Positions 44,474 through 54,109 of a DNA stretch of 64,000 nt are shown here, piece after piece. The position numbers were made by a program, and so were the translations under genes. Position 1 is the stretch's first letter. Each line of letters starts with the position of its first letter. Source of the stretch: Ulvibacterium sp965228935. GTDB taxonomy: Bacteria > Bacteroidota > Bacteroidia > Flavobacteriales > Flavobacteriaceae. The stretch spans positions 5,208,001-5,272,000 of the forward strand of contig NZ_OZ245846.1 of NCBI RefSeq assembly GCF_965228935.1, read 5' to 3'. The notes under the pieces are model-generated. The model was given only the letters and a program-made list of their open reading frames with translations. It had not been told where the DNA came from and did no database searches.

Positions 44474-44845
44474 ATGAGCGAGAGAGAACTAATGGATCAG
44501 GAAGAAATCCATTCCAAGGTTTTAAGGGCGGGGAGAAGAACCTATTTTTTTGATGTAAGAAGCACTAAGGCCGGGGATTACTATTTGACCATTACCGAAA
44601 GTAAAAAGTTCACACATGATGACGGTTCCTTTCACTACAAAAAGCATAAGATCTACCTTTACAAGGAAGATTTTGCAGCGTTCAGGGAAAATGTTGAGGA
44701 AATGATGGATTTTATTTTTAGCGAAAAAGGTTCCGAAGTCATTTCGGAACGCCACCAAAAGGATTTCAAGAAAGAGGAAACTAGTGAAAATGGACAAATG
44801 AAATCCGCGGAAAGCTTTACAGATGTTGATTTTGATGACATTTAA
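44474..44845 (+). CDS. PUR-alpha-like protein (DUF3276)
   Basis: A 123 aa protein with one PUR repeat at about 15-90 (KVLRAGRRTYFFDVRSTKAGDYYLTITESK) and an acidic C-terminal tail. Borrelia BpuR and Bacteroidota members bind single-stranded DNA or RNA and may be post-transcriptional regulators. The start ATG is preceded by an AT-rich leader. A terminator follows, so the transcript ends here. Confidence 0.93.
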   Translation: MSERELMDQEEIHSKVLRAGRRTYFFDVRSTKAGDYYLTITESKKFTHDDGSFHYKKHKIYLYKEDFAAFRENVEEMMDFIFSEKGSEVISERHQKDFKKEETSENGQMKSAESFTDVDFDDI

Positions 44846-44872
44846 ATCGAAAGCATCTTAAATAGTTAGGAT

Positions 44873-44902
44873 AACGGCTCTTCGGATAAAGGGTCGTTTT
44901 TT
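44873..44902 (+). terminator. Rho-independent terminator after the PUR-family gene
   Basis: Arms AACGGCTCT (44873-44881) and AGGGTCGTT (44890-44898) pair over 9 bp with two G-U wobbles and an 8-nt loop, then a T6 run at 44897-44902. Confidence 0.75.
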
Positions 44903-44933
44903 GTTTGTGATATCTATAAATTTTTAGCCCTAT

Positions 44934-47465
44934 ATGAAAACAATAGTATCTTTATTCTTGCTCCTATTCGCTTCTCTTTTAGCTACCTCCCAGAAATCTT
45001 TGGACTTGGATTATTACCTTCCCCAAGGTATCAGCTATAGGGAGGATATCCCTACCCCAAAGGAAATTATTGGCCATGAAGTGGGTGAATGGCATGTAAC
45101 CCATGACAAGCTCATGTTCTATATGCAGACTTTGGCCAAAATCAGTGATCGCATAACCCTTGAAGATAGGGGCGAAACCTTTGAAGGGCGTCCCATCTTA
45201 TTATTGACCGTTACCGCTCCAAAAAACCATAGGAACCTTGAAAAGATTAGGCGGGAACATATTACTTTGACCGAAGCAGGTGGAAATTCCTTGGATACGG
45301 AAAAAATGCCCCTAGTGGTCTACCAAGGATTTACCATACACGGTAATGAACCTAGCGGAACCAATGCAGCAATGGCCTATGCCTACTATTTGGCAGCCGC
45401 CGAAGGACCGGAAATCGAAGAGACCTTGGACAACTTGATCATCTTATTGGATCCCTGCATGAATCCGGACGGTCTACAACGTTTTGCCTATTGGGCCAAT
45501 ACCAACAAAAGTCAAAACCTAAATGCCGATAGCAATGAAAGGGAATATCATGAGGTGTGGCCCGGTGGACGTACCAATCACTACTGGTTTGACATGAATC
45601 GCGATTGGTTGCCCGTTCAATTGCCGGAAAGTCGTGCACGTATCCATACCTTTCATAAATGGTTGCCAAATATCTTGACCGATCATCATGAAATGGGTAC
45701 AAATTCTACTTTCTTTTTTCAGCCCGGGGAACCTGCACGGGTCCATCCCCTAACACCAAAACTAAATCAGGAGCTTACGGCGGAAATAGGAACCTATCAT
45801 GCCAAGGCTTTGGATAAAATTGGATCGTTGTACTATTCGGAAGAGAACTATGACGATTACTACTATGGAAAAGGATCCACCTTCCCGGATGTTAACGGAA
45901 GCATTGGAATTCTTTTTGAGCAAGGCAGTTCCAGAGGGCACATCCAAGAGAGCGAAAATGGTATACTCACCTTTCCCTTTACTATCCGCAATCAATTCAC
46001 CACCTCACTTTCCACCATAGAGGCGGCAAAAAAAATGCGGGCCAAAATCCTGGATTATCAGCGCGATTTTTACAATACCGTTCGGAACGAGGCTTCCCGG
46101 AGCAAGACCCAAGCTATAATTTTCGGGGACAGCAAGGATGCTTCCAAGACCTGGCATCTTGCCGAGATCCTACAACGGCAGCACATAAAATTTCATGAAT
46201 TGGCCAATGACGTAACATTGGAAGGAAAGCGATATAGTAAGGAGCATAGTTATGTTGTACCCCTACGCCAAAAAAATCATCGCCTTATAAAGGCTATGTT
46301 CGAAAAGCGTATCACTTTCGAGGACAGTTTGTTCTATGATGTATCCGCCTGGACCTTCCCATTGGCCTTTAATTTGGACTATACCGAAGTCAACACTCTT
46401 GAAAATGCGGGTTTCGAAATAACCGAACTTACCGATTTATCAGGAAGTATTGATGCAGAGAGCAAGTATGCCTATCTTTTTGAATGGCACGGGTATTATA
46501 CCCCAAAGGCCCTAAATATGATATTGGAAAAAGGACTCCGTGCCAAAGTAGCCAAATATCCTTTCTCCCTAGAAGGCAAATCATATGACTATGGTACCAT
46601 TATGATCCCCGTACAGAATCAGGAATTGCGGCCCAAGGAACTCCATGAATTTTTAAATGGGGTGGCCAAAAAAAGCAAAGTTCAGATAAAGGCGGTCAAT
46701 ACAGGACTTACCCGGGGAATAGATTTGGGCAGTAACGACTTTGATCCAATTAAAAAGCAAAAAGTGGCCATCTTGGTCGGTAAAGGAGTACGTTCCTATG
46801 ACGCAGGTGAAATATGGCATTTGTTCGATACCCGATACGACATGAAAATCACCAAAATAGATGTTTCTTATTTGGACAAGGTCGATTTGAAAAAGTATAC
46901 CGATATCATAGTTCCTAGCTCCAGCGGTCCCAGTATGGCCTTGGCCGCTAAAAGCTCCCAAAACTTGAAGGACTGGGTAATGGAAGGCGGAACTTTAATC
47001 GGCTATAGGACCGTGGCCGAGTGGTTTGAAAAAAATGAGCTGATGAAGCTCAAATTCCGAAAGGATACCTTGGTCGCCAAAAATATTTCGTTTGGGGCAA
47101 AAAATGATTTCAAGGGTGCGCAAGTAACCGGCGGGGCCATTTTCCAGGCCAGATTAGATCGGTCCCATCCTATTAACTATGGATATAAAAACAATCGGTT
47201 GGCACTCTTTCGGAATACGAATGTTTTTATTGAACCGCATAAGGACAGTTACAACAATCCGATCCAGTATACCGATACCCCATTGCTAAGCGGATACATT
47301 TCCGAGGAAAATTTGGCCATGTTAAAGGGAAGTGTCCCCTTTCAGGTCCAGAAGTTGGGCAAGGGCAGGGTCGTTATATTCACGGACAATACAAACTTCA
47401 GGGCATTTTGGTACGGAACCAACAAATTGTTGATGAACGCGATTTTCTTTGGTGGGATAATGTAA
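44934..47465 (+). CDS. Secreted M14 zinc carboxypeptidase
   Basis: An 843 aa exopeptidase with a signal peptide (MKTIVSLFLLLFASLLATSQ). The M14 catalytic domain at about 45-390 has the HxxE zinc motif HGNEPSG (H136, E139), the second ligand in TDHHEMGTNSTFFFQ, and the general-base Glu in GILFEQGSSRG. A further 450 residues follow, a beta-rich C-terminal region typical of large Bacteroidota M14 proteins that likely includes a DJ-1/GATase-like fold. It may cut peptides or peptidoglycan stems; the substrate is unknown. Monocistronic in appearance. Confidence 0.88.
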   Translation: MKTIVSLFLLLFASLLATSQKSLDLDYYLPQGISYREDIPTPKEIIGHEVGEWHVTHDKLMFYMQTLAKISDRITLEDRGETFEGRPILLLTVTAPKNHRNLEKIRREHITLTEAGGNSLDTEKMPLVVYQGFTIHGNEPSGTNAAMAYAYYLAAAEGPEIEETLDNLIILLDPCMNPDGLQRFAYWANTNKSQNLNADSNEREYHEVWPGGRTNHYWFDMNRDWLPVQLPESRARIHTFHKWLPNILTDHHEMGTNSTFFFQPGEPARVHPLTPKLNQELTAEIGTYHAKALDKIGSLYYSEENYDDYYYGKGSTFPDVNGSIGILFEQGSSRGHIQESENGILTFPFTIRNQFTTSLSTIEAAKKMRAKILDYQRDFYNTVRNEASRSKTQAIIFGDSKDASKTWHLAEILQRQHIKFHELANDVTLEGKRYSKEHSYVVPLRQKNHRLIKAMFEKRITFEDSLFYDVSAWTFPLAFNLDYTEVNTLENAGFEITELTDLSGSIDAESKYAYLFEWHGYYTPKALNMILEKGLRAKVAKYPFSLEGKSYDYGTIMIPVQNQELRPKELHEFLNGVAKKSKVQIKAVNTGLTRGIDLGSNDFDPIKKQKVAILVGKGVRSYDAGEIWHLFDTRYDMKITKIDVSYLDKVDLKKYTDIIVPSSSGPSMALAAKSSQNLKDWVMEGGTLIGYRTVAEWFEKNELMKLKFRKDTLVAKNISFGAKNDFKGAQVTGGAIFQARLDRSHPINYGYKNNRLALFRNTNVFIEPHKDSYNNPIQYTDTPLLSGYISEENLAMLKGSVPFQVQKLGKGRVVIFTDNTNFRAFWYGTNKLLMNAIFFGGIM

Positions 47466-47497
47466 CGCAAAGTTCAGAAAGCCAAAACCATGATGTC

Positions 47498-48535
47498 CTA
47501 ATCGGCTTGCAATTTTACATACCCCCAATTGAAAAGAAAAATGCCCAAGACCATAACAAGGGTAGTTATGGGAGCATAGAAAAATACGAGTACCGTAAAT
47601 AACAGTAGGTAATAAAGGGGATATGCCATAAGGGCAAAACCAAATCGGATAGTAGCGGTAAACTCCGGTTCCCAGACTATTGGTTTTACGACAATCTTCC
47701 ATAGCAGGATCATGGGAAAATTAAAAACAAAAAAAGCAATTCGAAGAAACCCGTTTTCCGATTCCCATTTTTCATGGGTCTCTAGGGGTTTTAGGTCTTT
47801 CAGTTTGGAGTTGACTCTCATTGGATCCAAATAATCCGTCCTGTCCGCATCCAAACGCCTAACAATTGTATCGTATGAGGCTTCGTCCTCAATATGTGTG
47901 GTCAATTTTTTTAATGCTCCTGAAACCCTTTCCTTGATGATATGGGTAGATGAAATTAAATCGGAAGCTTCATAAAATCGTTGTACGGAAATATCCTTTC
48001 CAAAAAAAATGGCCGCCGAATCCGGGAAAGCTTCTGCATGTTGATAGTTTAATCCTATGGGTACCAAACGGATATCCAAATCGGGATTTTTTTGCAATGT
48101 AGCGAACAGGATACGTGTAAAACCTTTGCTTAAAGGCCTTACCCTACGCTTTAGGCTATGATTGGCTTCCGGGAACATGAGTATGGCCTCTTTACGGCCT
48201 AACAAATGTGCACAATGATCAAATACCATGGCATTGTTCTTCAGGGATTCCCGACCATCACGAATTCTATAAATAGGTATCATCTGTAGAAACCCGAAAA
48301 GCTTTTTTAGCAAAGGTTTTTTGAATACATCGGCCCGGGTAAGAAAATAAGGCTTGCGGTTGCAGTCTACGGCAATAAGTAATACATCCAATAATGCACT
48401 TTGATGATTGGCGAGAAAAAGCACCGGCTTGTCCTTCGGAACATTTTCAAGACCGTGGATTTTAATTTTGGAGAAGTATAGATGCAATCCACTTTTTATC
48501 CAAGCCTTTATGAGGTAATACCCAATTTTCTTCAA
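47498..48535 (-). CDS. 1-acyl-sn-glycerol-3-phosphate acyltransferase (PlsC-like)
   Basis: Membrane phospholipid-synthesis acyltransferase, 345 aa. Motif I is NHQSALLD at 43-50, where the spacing is H-x5-D rather than the usual H-x4-D; FPEANHS near 140-146 is motif III. Two hydrophobic spans lie in the C-terminal half. The start is TTG 48535; a stop lies 15 codons upstream with no ATG between. The C-terminal extension of about 120 residues, with two or three further spans, is beyond the basic PlsC domain. It converges with the M14 peptidase gene. Confidence 0.88.
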   Translation of the reverse strand: MKKIGYYLIKAWIKSGLHLYFSKIKIHGLENVPKDKPVLFLANHQSALLDVLLIAVDCNRKPYFLTRADVFKKPLLKKLFGFLQMIPIYRIRDGRESLKNNAMVFDHCAHLLGRKEAILMFPEANHSLKRRVRPLSKGFTRILFATLQKNPDLDIRLVPIGLNYQHAEAFPDSAAIFFGKDISVQRFYEASDLISSTHIIKERVSGALKKLTTHIEDEASYDTIVRRLDADRTDYLDPMRVNSKLKDLKPLETHEKWESENGFLRIAFFVFNFPMILLWKIVVKPIVWEPEFTATIRFGFALMAYPLYYLLLFTVLVFFYAPITTLVMVLGIFLFNWGYVKLQAD

Positions 48536-48795
48536 ATCAATCTTTCTTTTTTCCGTTTTCCAATCCAGACTCGTGGAAATTCAAACCGTAAACATCAAGC
48601 AGCATGGTTTAAGTTATCGTAGCCCATACCAAAAACTTACAGGCTGTATTTGGGGTGTTCCATTTAAAATTTTTGAATATACCATTAGTTTATCAAAACA
48701 CAAGGTCGGCAAAATTCTTTTTAACTTTGATAGACCAAACCGTTTAATCGCCCCTGAACGTATTCAATGGCACTAAAAACAAAAATTTAGATCAA

Positions 48796-49356
48796 ATGGC
48801 AAATACTCCCAGTAACATGTTACCCCTGGGCACTTTGGCCCCTGCATTCAATTTAACGGATACCGTGACCGATAAAGACGTAGGCCTTCAGGATTCGAAA
48901 GGTACTAAGGGCACGGTCATTATGTTCATCTGCAACCATTGTCCCTTTGTAAAGCATGTAAATCCGGAGATTTCAAAACTAGGTGAAGAATACCAAAAAA
49001 AGGGGATTGGTTTTGTTGCCATTTCCAGTAACGATGTTAAGAATTACCCTCAAGACGGCCCTGATTTAATGAAAGAGACGGCCAAACAAGAAGGATATTC
49101 CTTCTCTTATCTTTATGACGAGACGCAGGAAACCGCAAAGGCCTACGATGCCGCTTGTACACCTGATTTTTATCTTTTTGATAGCAATCTACGGCTTGTA
49201 TACCGTGGACAGTTGGACGATTCCCGGCCCGGCAATGGAATACCGGTAACCGGAAAGGACCTTAGAAATGCAATGGATGCCCTATTGGAAGGCAAAAAAA
49301 TCGATGCGCTTCAAAAACCTAGTATAGGCTGTAACATCAAATGGGCAACCACTTGA
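48796..49356 (+). CDS. Thioredoxin-family (AhpC/TSA-like) protein with CNHC site
   Basis: A 186 aa cytosolic protein with thioredoxin-like fold: FICNHCPFVKHVNPE with C46 and C49 forms a CxxC pair, and the cis-Pro loop is in TPDFYLFD. This is the peroxiredoxin-like/thiol-disulfide family that often forms a pair with redoxin genes. No signal peptide. It starts 260 bp after the acyltransferase, in a divergent arrangement, and leads a run with the cupin and GNAT genes. Confidence 0.87.
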   Translation: MANTPSNMLPLGTLAPAFNLTDTVTDKDVGLQDSKGTKGTVIMFICNHCPFVKHVNPEISKLGEEYQKKGIGFVAISSNDVKNYPQDGPDLMKETAKQEGYSFSYLYDETQETAKAYDAACTPDFYLFDSNLRLVYRGQLDDSRPGNGIPVTGKDLRNAMDALLEGKKIDALQKPSIGCNIKWATT

Positions 49357-49371
49357 TTTAAATTTCCTGAA

Positions 49372-49695
49372 ATGAAAATTGAAACCCAAGAGGCATTGGC
49401 CAGATTGGCAAAAACGGAATCACCTTTTTTGAATCTTTTTGAACACGGCACTTTGGTCGTGGAAGTGTATAAACCTCAAAAAGTCGATTTACAAAAACCG
49501 CATACCAGGGATGAAGTTTACATCATAATTTCCGGGAGCGGTGAATTCCTGAATGGAGGGATCCGTACGGATTTTTCGGCAGGGGATTTCCTCTTTGTCC
49601 CTGCGGGAACGGAGCATCGTTTTGAAAATTTCACCGAGGATTTTGCCACTTGGGTACTTTTCTATGGTCCCGAAGGCGGGGAAAAGAAAACCTAG
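49372..49695 (+). CDS. Cupin-domain protein
   Basis: A 107 aa single-domain cupin. The beta-barrel motifs are in VEVYKPQKVDLQKPHTRDEVYIIISG (His and Glu ligands), then GDFLFVPAGTEHRFENF (His). The metal set therefore looks complete. Function unknown; it lies between the thioredoxin-family gene and the GNAT gene with gaps of 15 and 3 bp. Confidence 0.9.
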   Translation: MKIETQEALARLAKTESPFLNLFEHGTLVVEVYKPQKVDLQKPHTRDEVYIIISGSGEFLNGGIRTDFSAGDFLFVPAGTEHRFENFTEDFATWVLFYGPEGGEKKT

Positions 49696-49698
49696 TTT

Positions 49699-50220
49699 AT
49701 GGACATTTCCATAATTGCATTGACCCCGGAATTGTTCGATGTTTACTGTGAGATTGGAATCCGATCATATAAGCAATACTATCTGCACCTCTGGAAAGAG
49801 AAAGACCCTGCACCCTATCTAAACTCTAGTTTTACCCCCGGTATCCTTAATCAGGAAATGGCACACCCCAATAATGAACATTTCATTGTTTACCATAGGG
49901 AATCACCTGTAGGTGTTTTTAAAGTAATGTTACATTCCGAAATCTTACCCTACACTTCCAAGGAAGCATTTTTATTGGAGAAGCTTTACATCCTAAGGGA
50001 ATACTCCGGTAAGGGTATCGGGACAGAGGTGTTGAGTTTTGTTGAAAATAAGGCCAAGGCACTGAAGAAAGAAATTCTTTGGCTGGATACGATGAAAAAA
50101 GGTCCTGCCTTAAAGTTTTACCTAAAGAATGGATTTAAAATTCTTAGGGAAGGGGTGTTGGATTTTCCAAACGTTTTGCAAAACGAGCAACAGATGCTCA
50201 TACTGTATAAAACAATTTAG
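49699..50220 (+). CDS. GNAT-family N-acetyltransferase
   Basis: A 173 aa protein with the acetyl-CoA-binding motif LEKLYILREYSGKGIGTEVLSF near 92-113, of R-x-x-G-x-G/A type, and FYLKNGFKILREG near 135-147 (motif B). It probably acetylates an amine, substrate unknown. 3 bp after the cupin gene, so co-transcribed; convergent with the DinB/YfiT-like gene. Confidence 0.9.
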   Translation: MDISIIALTPELFDVYCEIGIRSYKQYYLHLWKEKDPAPYLNSSFTPGILNQEMAHPNNEHFIVYHRESPVGVFKVMLHSEILPYTSKEAFLLEKLYILREYSGKGIGTEVLSFVENKAKALKKEILWLDTMKKGPALKFYLKNGFKILREGVLDFPNVLQNEQQMLILYKTI

Positions 50221-50256
50221 TGCAGTTGGATCTCTTCCATAAACTCTCTAAAGGAT

Positions 50257-50799
50257 TTACCAATTGTTTCTATCCAAAAGGTTTTTTATGTGTGCATAAT
50301 GATGGTTGCCATGCCACACATACCTTCCTATATTCTCTTTTAACGAGGTTTCGGCATTGCTTTCGGGGTGAATGAAAATTCTTTCCAAATCGCCTTGGGA
50401 AAGCTTCCTTAAAAAATAGACCAACTTAGTATGTATCGCTTTCAAATGATCCAATGACATCTCAATTGGTCCAGTCCTGGTATCCAGCAAATCCGCCCAG
50501 GCCTTTTCGTTATAGGCCTTGATTATAGGTCGATTTTCCGTCAAAGCCCATTTAAACCGCATATAACTGTTGTGGTGACTGTCCGAAACATGGTGAACGA
50601 CCTGTCGTACGGTCCATCCGCCCGGTCGGTATACCGTATCCAACTGCTCATCGGAAAGATTCTTGACCAGAGACTCTAGTTTTCGGGGAAAGGCCTCCAA
50701 TTCCGAGATCCAATTTTGGATGGTGGTATCGTCAAAGTTTTCCGGAACCTCAAAATGCCCTATTGGGTAACGCAGTTCTTCCAAATCGATTTTTTCCAT
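50257..50799 (-). CDS. DinB/YfiT-family metal-dependent enzyme
   Basis: A 180 aa protein from ATG 50799; the frame continues 24 bp upstream but with no better start. The four-helix DinB_2/YfiT domain has the metal-ligand His residues in VRQVVHHVSDSHHNSY and in YVWHGNHHYAHIKNL. YfiT in Bacillus belongs to the bacillithiol S-transferase group; here the thiol is unknown. The gene is convergent with the GNAT gene. Confidence 0.85.
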   Translation of the reverse strand: MEKIDLEELRYPIGHFEVPENFDDTTIQNWISELEAFPRKLESLVKNLSDEQLDTVYRPGGWTVRQVVHHVSDSHHNSYMRFKWALTENRPIIKAYNEKAWADLLDTRTGPIEMSLDHLKAIHTKLVYFLRKLSQGDLERIFIHPESNAETSLKENIGRYVWHGNHHYAHIKNLLDRNNW

Positions 50800-50921
50800 G
50801 AAAACAAAGATAGAGAAGATCACATTCTATGCGAAATAAAATCAAGACGTGCTTACCAAAAACAAGGTTAAACTTTAATAGATTTTTAACCAAAAAAATA
50901 AGGGATTGCTGTTTAATGCAA

Positions 50922-50929
50922 TAATTTTG
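50922..50929 (+). promoter_or_regulatory. Candidate -7 box (TAATTTTG) of the peroxiredoxin gene
   Basis: Exact TAnnTTTG match 36 bp before the peroxiredoxin ATG. The best TTG upstream is at only 13-nt spacing, so just the -7 half is supported. Confidence 0.35.
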
Positions 50930-50965
50930 TAGCACAATAATAGTAACAACCTAAAAATACAGGAT

Positions 50966-51604
50966 ATGGCTACCATACGATTGGGCGATACCGCCCCTGA
51001 TTTTACTGCGGAAACTTCTCAAGGAACCCTAAATTTTTATGATTATTTGGGCGAAAGTTGGGGAATTCTTTTCTCCCATCCGGCCGACTTTACCCCGGTA
51101 TGTACCACTGAATTGGGAACGGCCGCGAAATTCAAGGATGAGTTTGATAAGCGCAATGTAAAAATGATCGCATTAAGCGTGGATGGAGCGGAGTCCCATG
51201 CCGAATGGATCAAGGACATCAACGAAGTGGAAAAAACTACCGTAAACTTTCCCATTATTGCCGATGAGGATAGAAAAGTAGCAACATTGTATGACATGAT
51301 CCACCCAAATGCGGATGACAAACTTACCGTACGCTCCGTATTTATCATAGCTCCGGACAGAACCGTAAAATTGATACTCACCTACCCTGCCTCTACGGGG
51401 AGAAATTTTTATGAACTTCTTCGTGTCGTGGATTCGCTGCAGTTGACAGCCTATCATAAGGTGGCAACTCCGGCCAATTGGGAGCACGGACAAGATGTCG
51501 TGGTGAGTCCGGCCATCCCCACGGATGAAGCTAAGGAAATGTTCACAAAAGGCGTGGAAGAAGTGAAACCTTATCTCAGAATGACCCCGGATCCAACCGC
51601 TTAA
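50966..51604 (+). CDS. 1-Cys peroxiredoxin (Prx6 type)
   Basis: Reduces peroxides. The 212 aa protein has the peroxidatic site DFTPVCTTELG with C46 and no clear resolving cysteine, and the C-terminal extension (PANWEHGQDVVVSPA) typical of Prx6. The length matches the family. A -7 box lies upstream and a terminator downstream, so it is monocistronic. Confidence 0.95.
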   Translation: MATIRLGDTAPDFTAETSQGTLNFYDYLGESWGILFSHPADFTPVCTTELGTAAKFKDEFDKRNVKMIALSVDGAESHAEWIKDINEVEKTTVNFPIIADEDRKVATLYDMIHPNADDKLTVRSVFIIAPDRTVKLILTYPASTGRNFYELLRVVDSLQLTAYHKVATPANWEHGQDVVVSPAIPTDEAKEMFTKGVEEVKPYLRMTPDPTA

Positions 51605-51692
51605 AGCAAGTTTTAAATCTATGGATCTGTTCTTGAGATTTAGATTTATAAATACATTTTTTTAGGAAATTGGTTATAGACCATGCTATATG

Positions 51693-51726
51693 AAAAAAGG
51701 CCTCTCGTTTTATGAGAGGCCCTTTT
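51693..51726. terminator. Rho-independent terminator after the peroxiredoxin gene
   Basis: 8-bp stem GGCCTCTC/GAGAGGCC (51699-51706 with 51714-51721), 7-nt loop, T5 on the plus strand and A6 on the left that would serve the minus strand. Confidence 0.88.
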
Positions 51727-51861
51727 TATTGGGAATCCGGTGAAGTGTTTTGCGTTTAAAACCTACTTGGGACTTGCCAAGCTCTTCCATTGACTTCCTA
51801 TTACCGGAATCAACGATTATCCGTCAATACCCTTTCCCTCGGTTTTTAAACTGCTTTTGGT

Positions 51862-52626
51862 CTATAGGAACATACCTCCTGAAACTTCAATACGCTGACC
51901 GGTAATCCACCGGGCTTCCTCCGAGGCCAAAAAGGAAACTACCCCTCCAATGTCCTCTGACTCTCCTACCCTGCCCAAAGCGGTCATTTGTGAAATAAAT
52001 CCGGATACTTGTGGGTTTTTAAAGGCTTCCCGGTTAACATCGGTATTTATTGCTCCGGGAGCCACTACATTTACTGTAATCTTTCTGGGACCCAGCTCTT
52101 TGGCCAAATACCTGGTAAATGTCTCAACGGCACTCTTGGCCGAGGCGTAGGCCGCATGTCCGGGAAGGCTAAATCTTGCCAGCCCCGTTGAGATGTTGAT
52201 AACCCTTCCTCCTTCATTTAAGAGTATTAACGCTTTCTGTGTAAGGAAGAACACGCCTTTGTACTGAATATTGGTAACTCTGTCAAAAGTCGCCTCATCC
52301 ATAGAAGAGATGGGTGCCTGTGGAATAATACCTGCATTATTCACCAGAATATCCAGGTTTGTAGTCTTCCATTGGGACTTTACTTCCATGTTTAAACGGC
52401 TAAAAAAATCATCAAAAGTAGACACTTTCCCGGTATCTAATTGTAAGGCAAATGCCTCGCTACCTAATTTTTCAATTAAGGCTACCGTAGCATCGGCAGC
52501 TTCCTTATCCGAGTGGTATGTCACCACTATTCGGGCACCATTTTCGGCAAGCCGTATGGCCATTTCCTTTCCCAAACCTCGGCTACTTCCTGTCACCAAG
52601 GCTATTTTTCCTTCTAAAGTTTTCAT
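51862..52626 (-). CDS. Short-chain dehydrogenase/reductase (SDR, 3-ketoacyl-reductase type)
   Basis: A 254 aa NAD(P)-dependent enzyme with GSSRGLGKEMA near 14-24 (cofactor-binding glycine motif), NNAGI near 91-95, Ser in NISTG near 144-148, and YASAK near 160-164 as the catalytic YxxxK. Length is standard. The AraC-type regulator gene lies 110 bp upstream on the same strand and likely controls it, perhaps in response to an aldehyde or quinone, as in similar pairs. Confidence 0.92.
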   Translation of the reverse strand: MKTLEGKIALVTGSSRGLGKEMAIRLAENGARIVVTYHSDKEAADATVALIEKLGSEAFALQLDTGKVSTFDDFFSRLNMEVKSQWKTTNLDILVNNAGIIPQAPISSMDEATFDRVTNIQYKGVFFLTQKALILLNEGGRVINISTGLARFSLPGHAAYASAKSAVETFTRYLAKELGPRKITVNVVAPGAINTDVNREAFKNPQVSGFISQMTALGRVGESEDIGGVVSFLASEEARWITGQRIEVSGGMFL

Positions 52627-52736
52627 ATGCTTTGTTTTAGGGATTTATATTATTTCTAGAACAAAGATGAAACTTATGGCAACGGGGATAAAGGTGCGTT
52701 TTTTAGAAAAGAAGGTATATTTCCTTGATGGTTTTC

Positions 52737-53651
52737 CTAAGGGTCCTTTCTGTAGGAAATAGGGGATTTACCAACATGTTTTTTAAAAAATTTGGAAAAA
52801 TGGGTCGCCTCCTGGAATCCTAATCCATAGGCGATTTCCTTGACCGGATTTGTGGAATGCGACAACAAGGCCTTTGCCTCGGAAAGTATTTTTTCCTGTA
52901 TCCATTGATTGGCGGTTCGCCCTGTCTTGGTTTTAATTACGGTACTAAAGTAGCTTGGGTTCAATTGCTGTTGCATGGAAAAGTACTGTACCTGGGGAAT
53001 TTCTTTTTGCCCGCGGAAATCTCCCAAAAGTTTACGGAAATGTTTTTCCAAATCCTTTTTAAATCTATTCACAATTTCAGAGTCCCTATCGTATTCCATT
53101 TTAAAGCCTCTATCCTTTAATAGATATTCCTTGAGCTTAAGCAAAAAGACCAAGAAAAATGAACTGACAATCTTATGATTTAGCAGGGTTTCTTTTTGTT
53201 TTTCGGCCATAATCTGTTCCGCCACGGCACAGAGCTCCTCAAATCGCTCTTCATCCAGATAACAAGGCGGTACGATTTCCGTTAACAAAAAGGAGAATTC
53301 TTCAAATACATCCCTATGAATATGTTCCTTTAAGAAATTTTCGGAAACCGTGATGAGAAAGCCATAGCTCGTTTCCTTGATATGAAAGGATTTAAGATGT
53401 CCTGGATTGGTAAAATATAACGTTCGCTCTTTCGTTGGAAACGTTCTATTGTCTATACTGTAGCTGGTATTTCCTTTTCGTAGCAGTACAAAGGAATAGT
53501 AATTGGCCCTAAAAGTGGGGGACTTTATAGGCTTGGGATGTACTTCCTCCAAACGATTTATGGTAAAATCGGAATCCTGGCTTACTTCATTGCCCAAATC
53601 CTCCGATTTTAACAAATCCGAAATCCTGTTATACGACCGTATCCTTTCCAT
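52737..53651 (-). CDS. AraC-family transcriptional regulator
   Basis: A 304 aa DNA-binding regulator. The N-terminal part is a cupin-like sensor of about 200 residues; the C-terminal part has the two HTH motifs, from LNPSYFSTVIKTKTGRTANQ to KEIAYGLGFQEATHFSKFFK, ending in SPISYRK. Transcribed toward the SDR gene, likely its target. Effector unknown. Confidence 0.93.
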   Translation of the reverse strand: MERIRSYNRISDLLKSEDLGNEVSQDSDFTINRLEEVHPKPIKSPTFRANYYSFVLLRKGNTSYSIDNRTFPTKERTLYFTNPGHLKSFHIKETSYGFLITVSENFLKEHIHRDVFEEFSFLLTEIVPPCYLDEERFEELCAVAEQIMAEKQKETLLNHKIVSSFFLVFLLKLKEYLLKDRGFKMEYDRDSEIVNRFKKDLEKHFRKLLGDFRGQKEIPQVQYFSMQQQLNPSYFSTVIKTKTGRTANQWIQEKILSEAKALLSHSTNPVKEIAYGLGFQEATHFSKFFKKHVGKSPISYRKDP

Positions 53652-53841
53652 AATTTAAAGATACCAAGAATACCAAAATCAGGTTACGGAAACTTTCCAA
53701 TAAAACCGACAAATCTTTCCCGTTTGGGTTTCAATCCATTCTATTGGATGCGTTTACAAAAAGATAACCTCCAAAAAATCATTTAATTAAAATTTTTAAC
53801 ATTACCTTCGCGTTTTAATTTAATTTCTAATTTTTTTTATT

Positions 53842-54036
53842 ATGGGTAAAGGAACAGTAAAATTCTTCAATGATTCCAAAGGATATGGTTTCATAACGGA
53901 AGATGGTTCAAACGAAGATCATTTTGTACACATTTCTGGCTTGATCGACGAGGTTCGAGAAGGTGATGTTGTAGAATTTGAGCTACAACAAGGTAAAAAA
54001 GGATTGAACGCCGTTAATGTGAAAATAGTTGACTAG
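53842..54036 (+). CDS. Cold-shock domain protein (CspA family)
   Basis: A 64 aa single cold-shock domain that binds single-stranded RNA or DNA. RNP1 is KGYGFIT at 14-20 and RNP2 is HFVHIS at 28-33. The gene has a long AT-rich leader of about 190 bp, typical of cold-shock genes, and a terminator directly after it. Confidence 0.95.
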   Translation: MGKGTVKFFNDSKGYGFITEDGSNEDHFVHISGLIDEVREGDVVEFELQQGKKGLNAVNVKIVD

Positions 54037-54064
54037 GTAACGAATAGACTTTTTTATAGCATAG

Positions 54065-54091
54065 CCCTGGCAGTTTTGTCAGGGTTTTTTT
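54065..54091 (+). terminator. Terminator of the cold-shock gene
   Basis: 8-bp stem CCCTGGCA/TGTCAGGG (one G-U) with a 4-nt loop, then T7 at 54085-54091, which separates the gene from the downstream small peptides. Confidence 0.9.
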
Positions 54092-54109
54092 GTGGGATCT
54101 TTTAAGAAA

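Noticed and set aside
48573..48776. 67-codon plus-strand ORF in the gap before the thioredoxin-family gene
   Set aside because: It has no recognisable protein features and lies in AT-rich sequence between divergent genes. Not supported as a gene.
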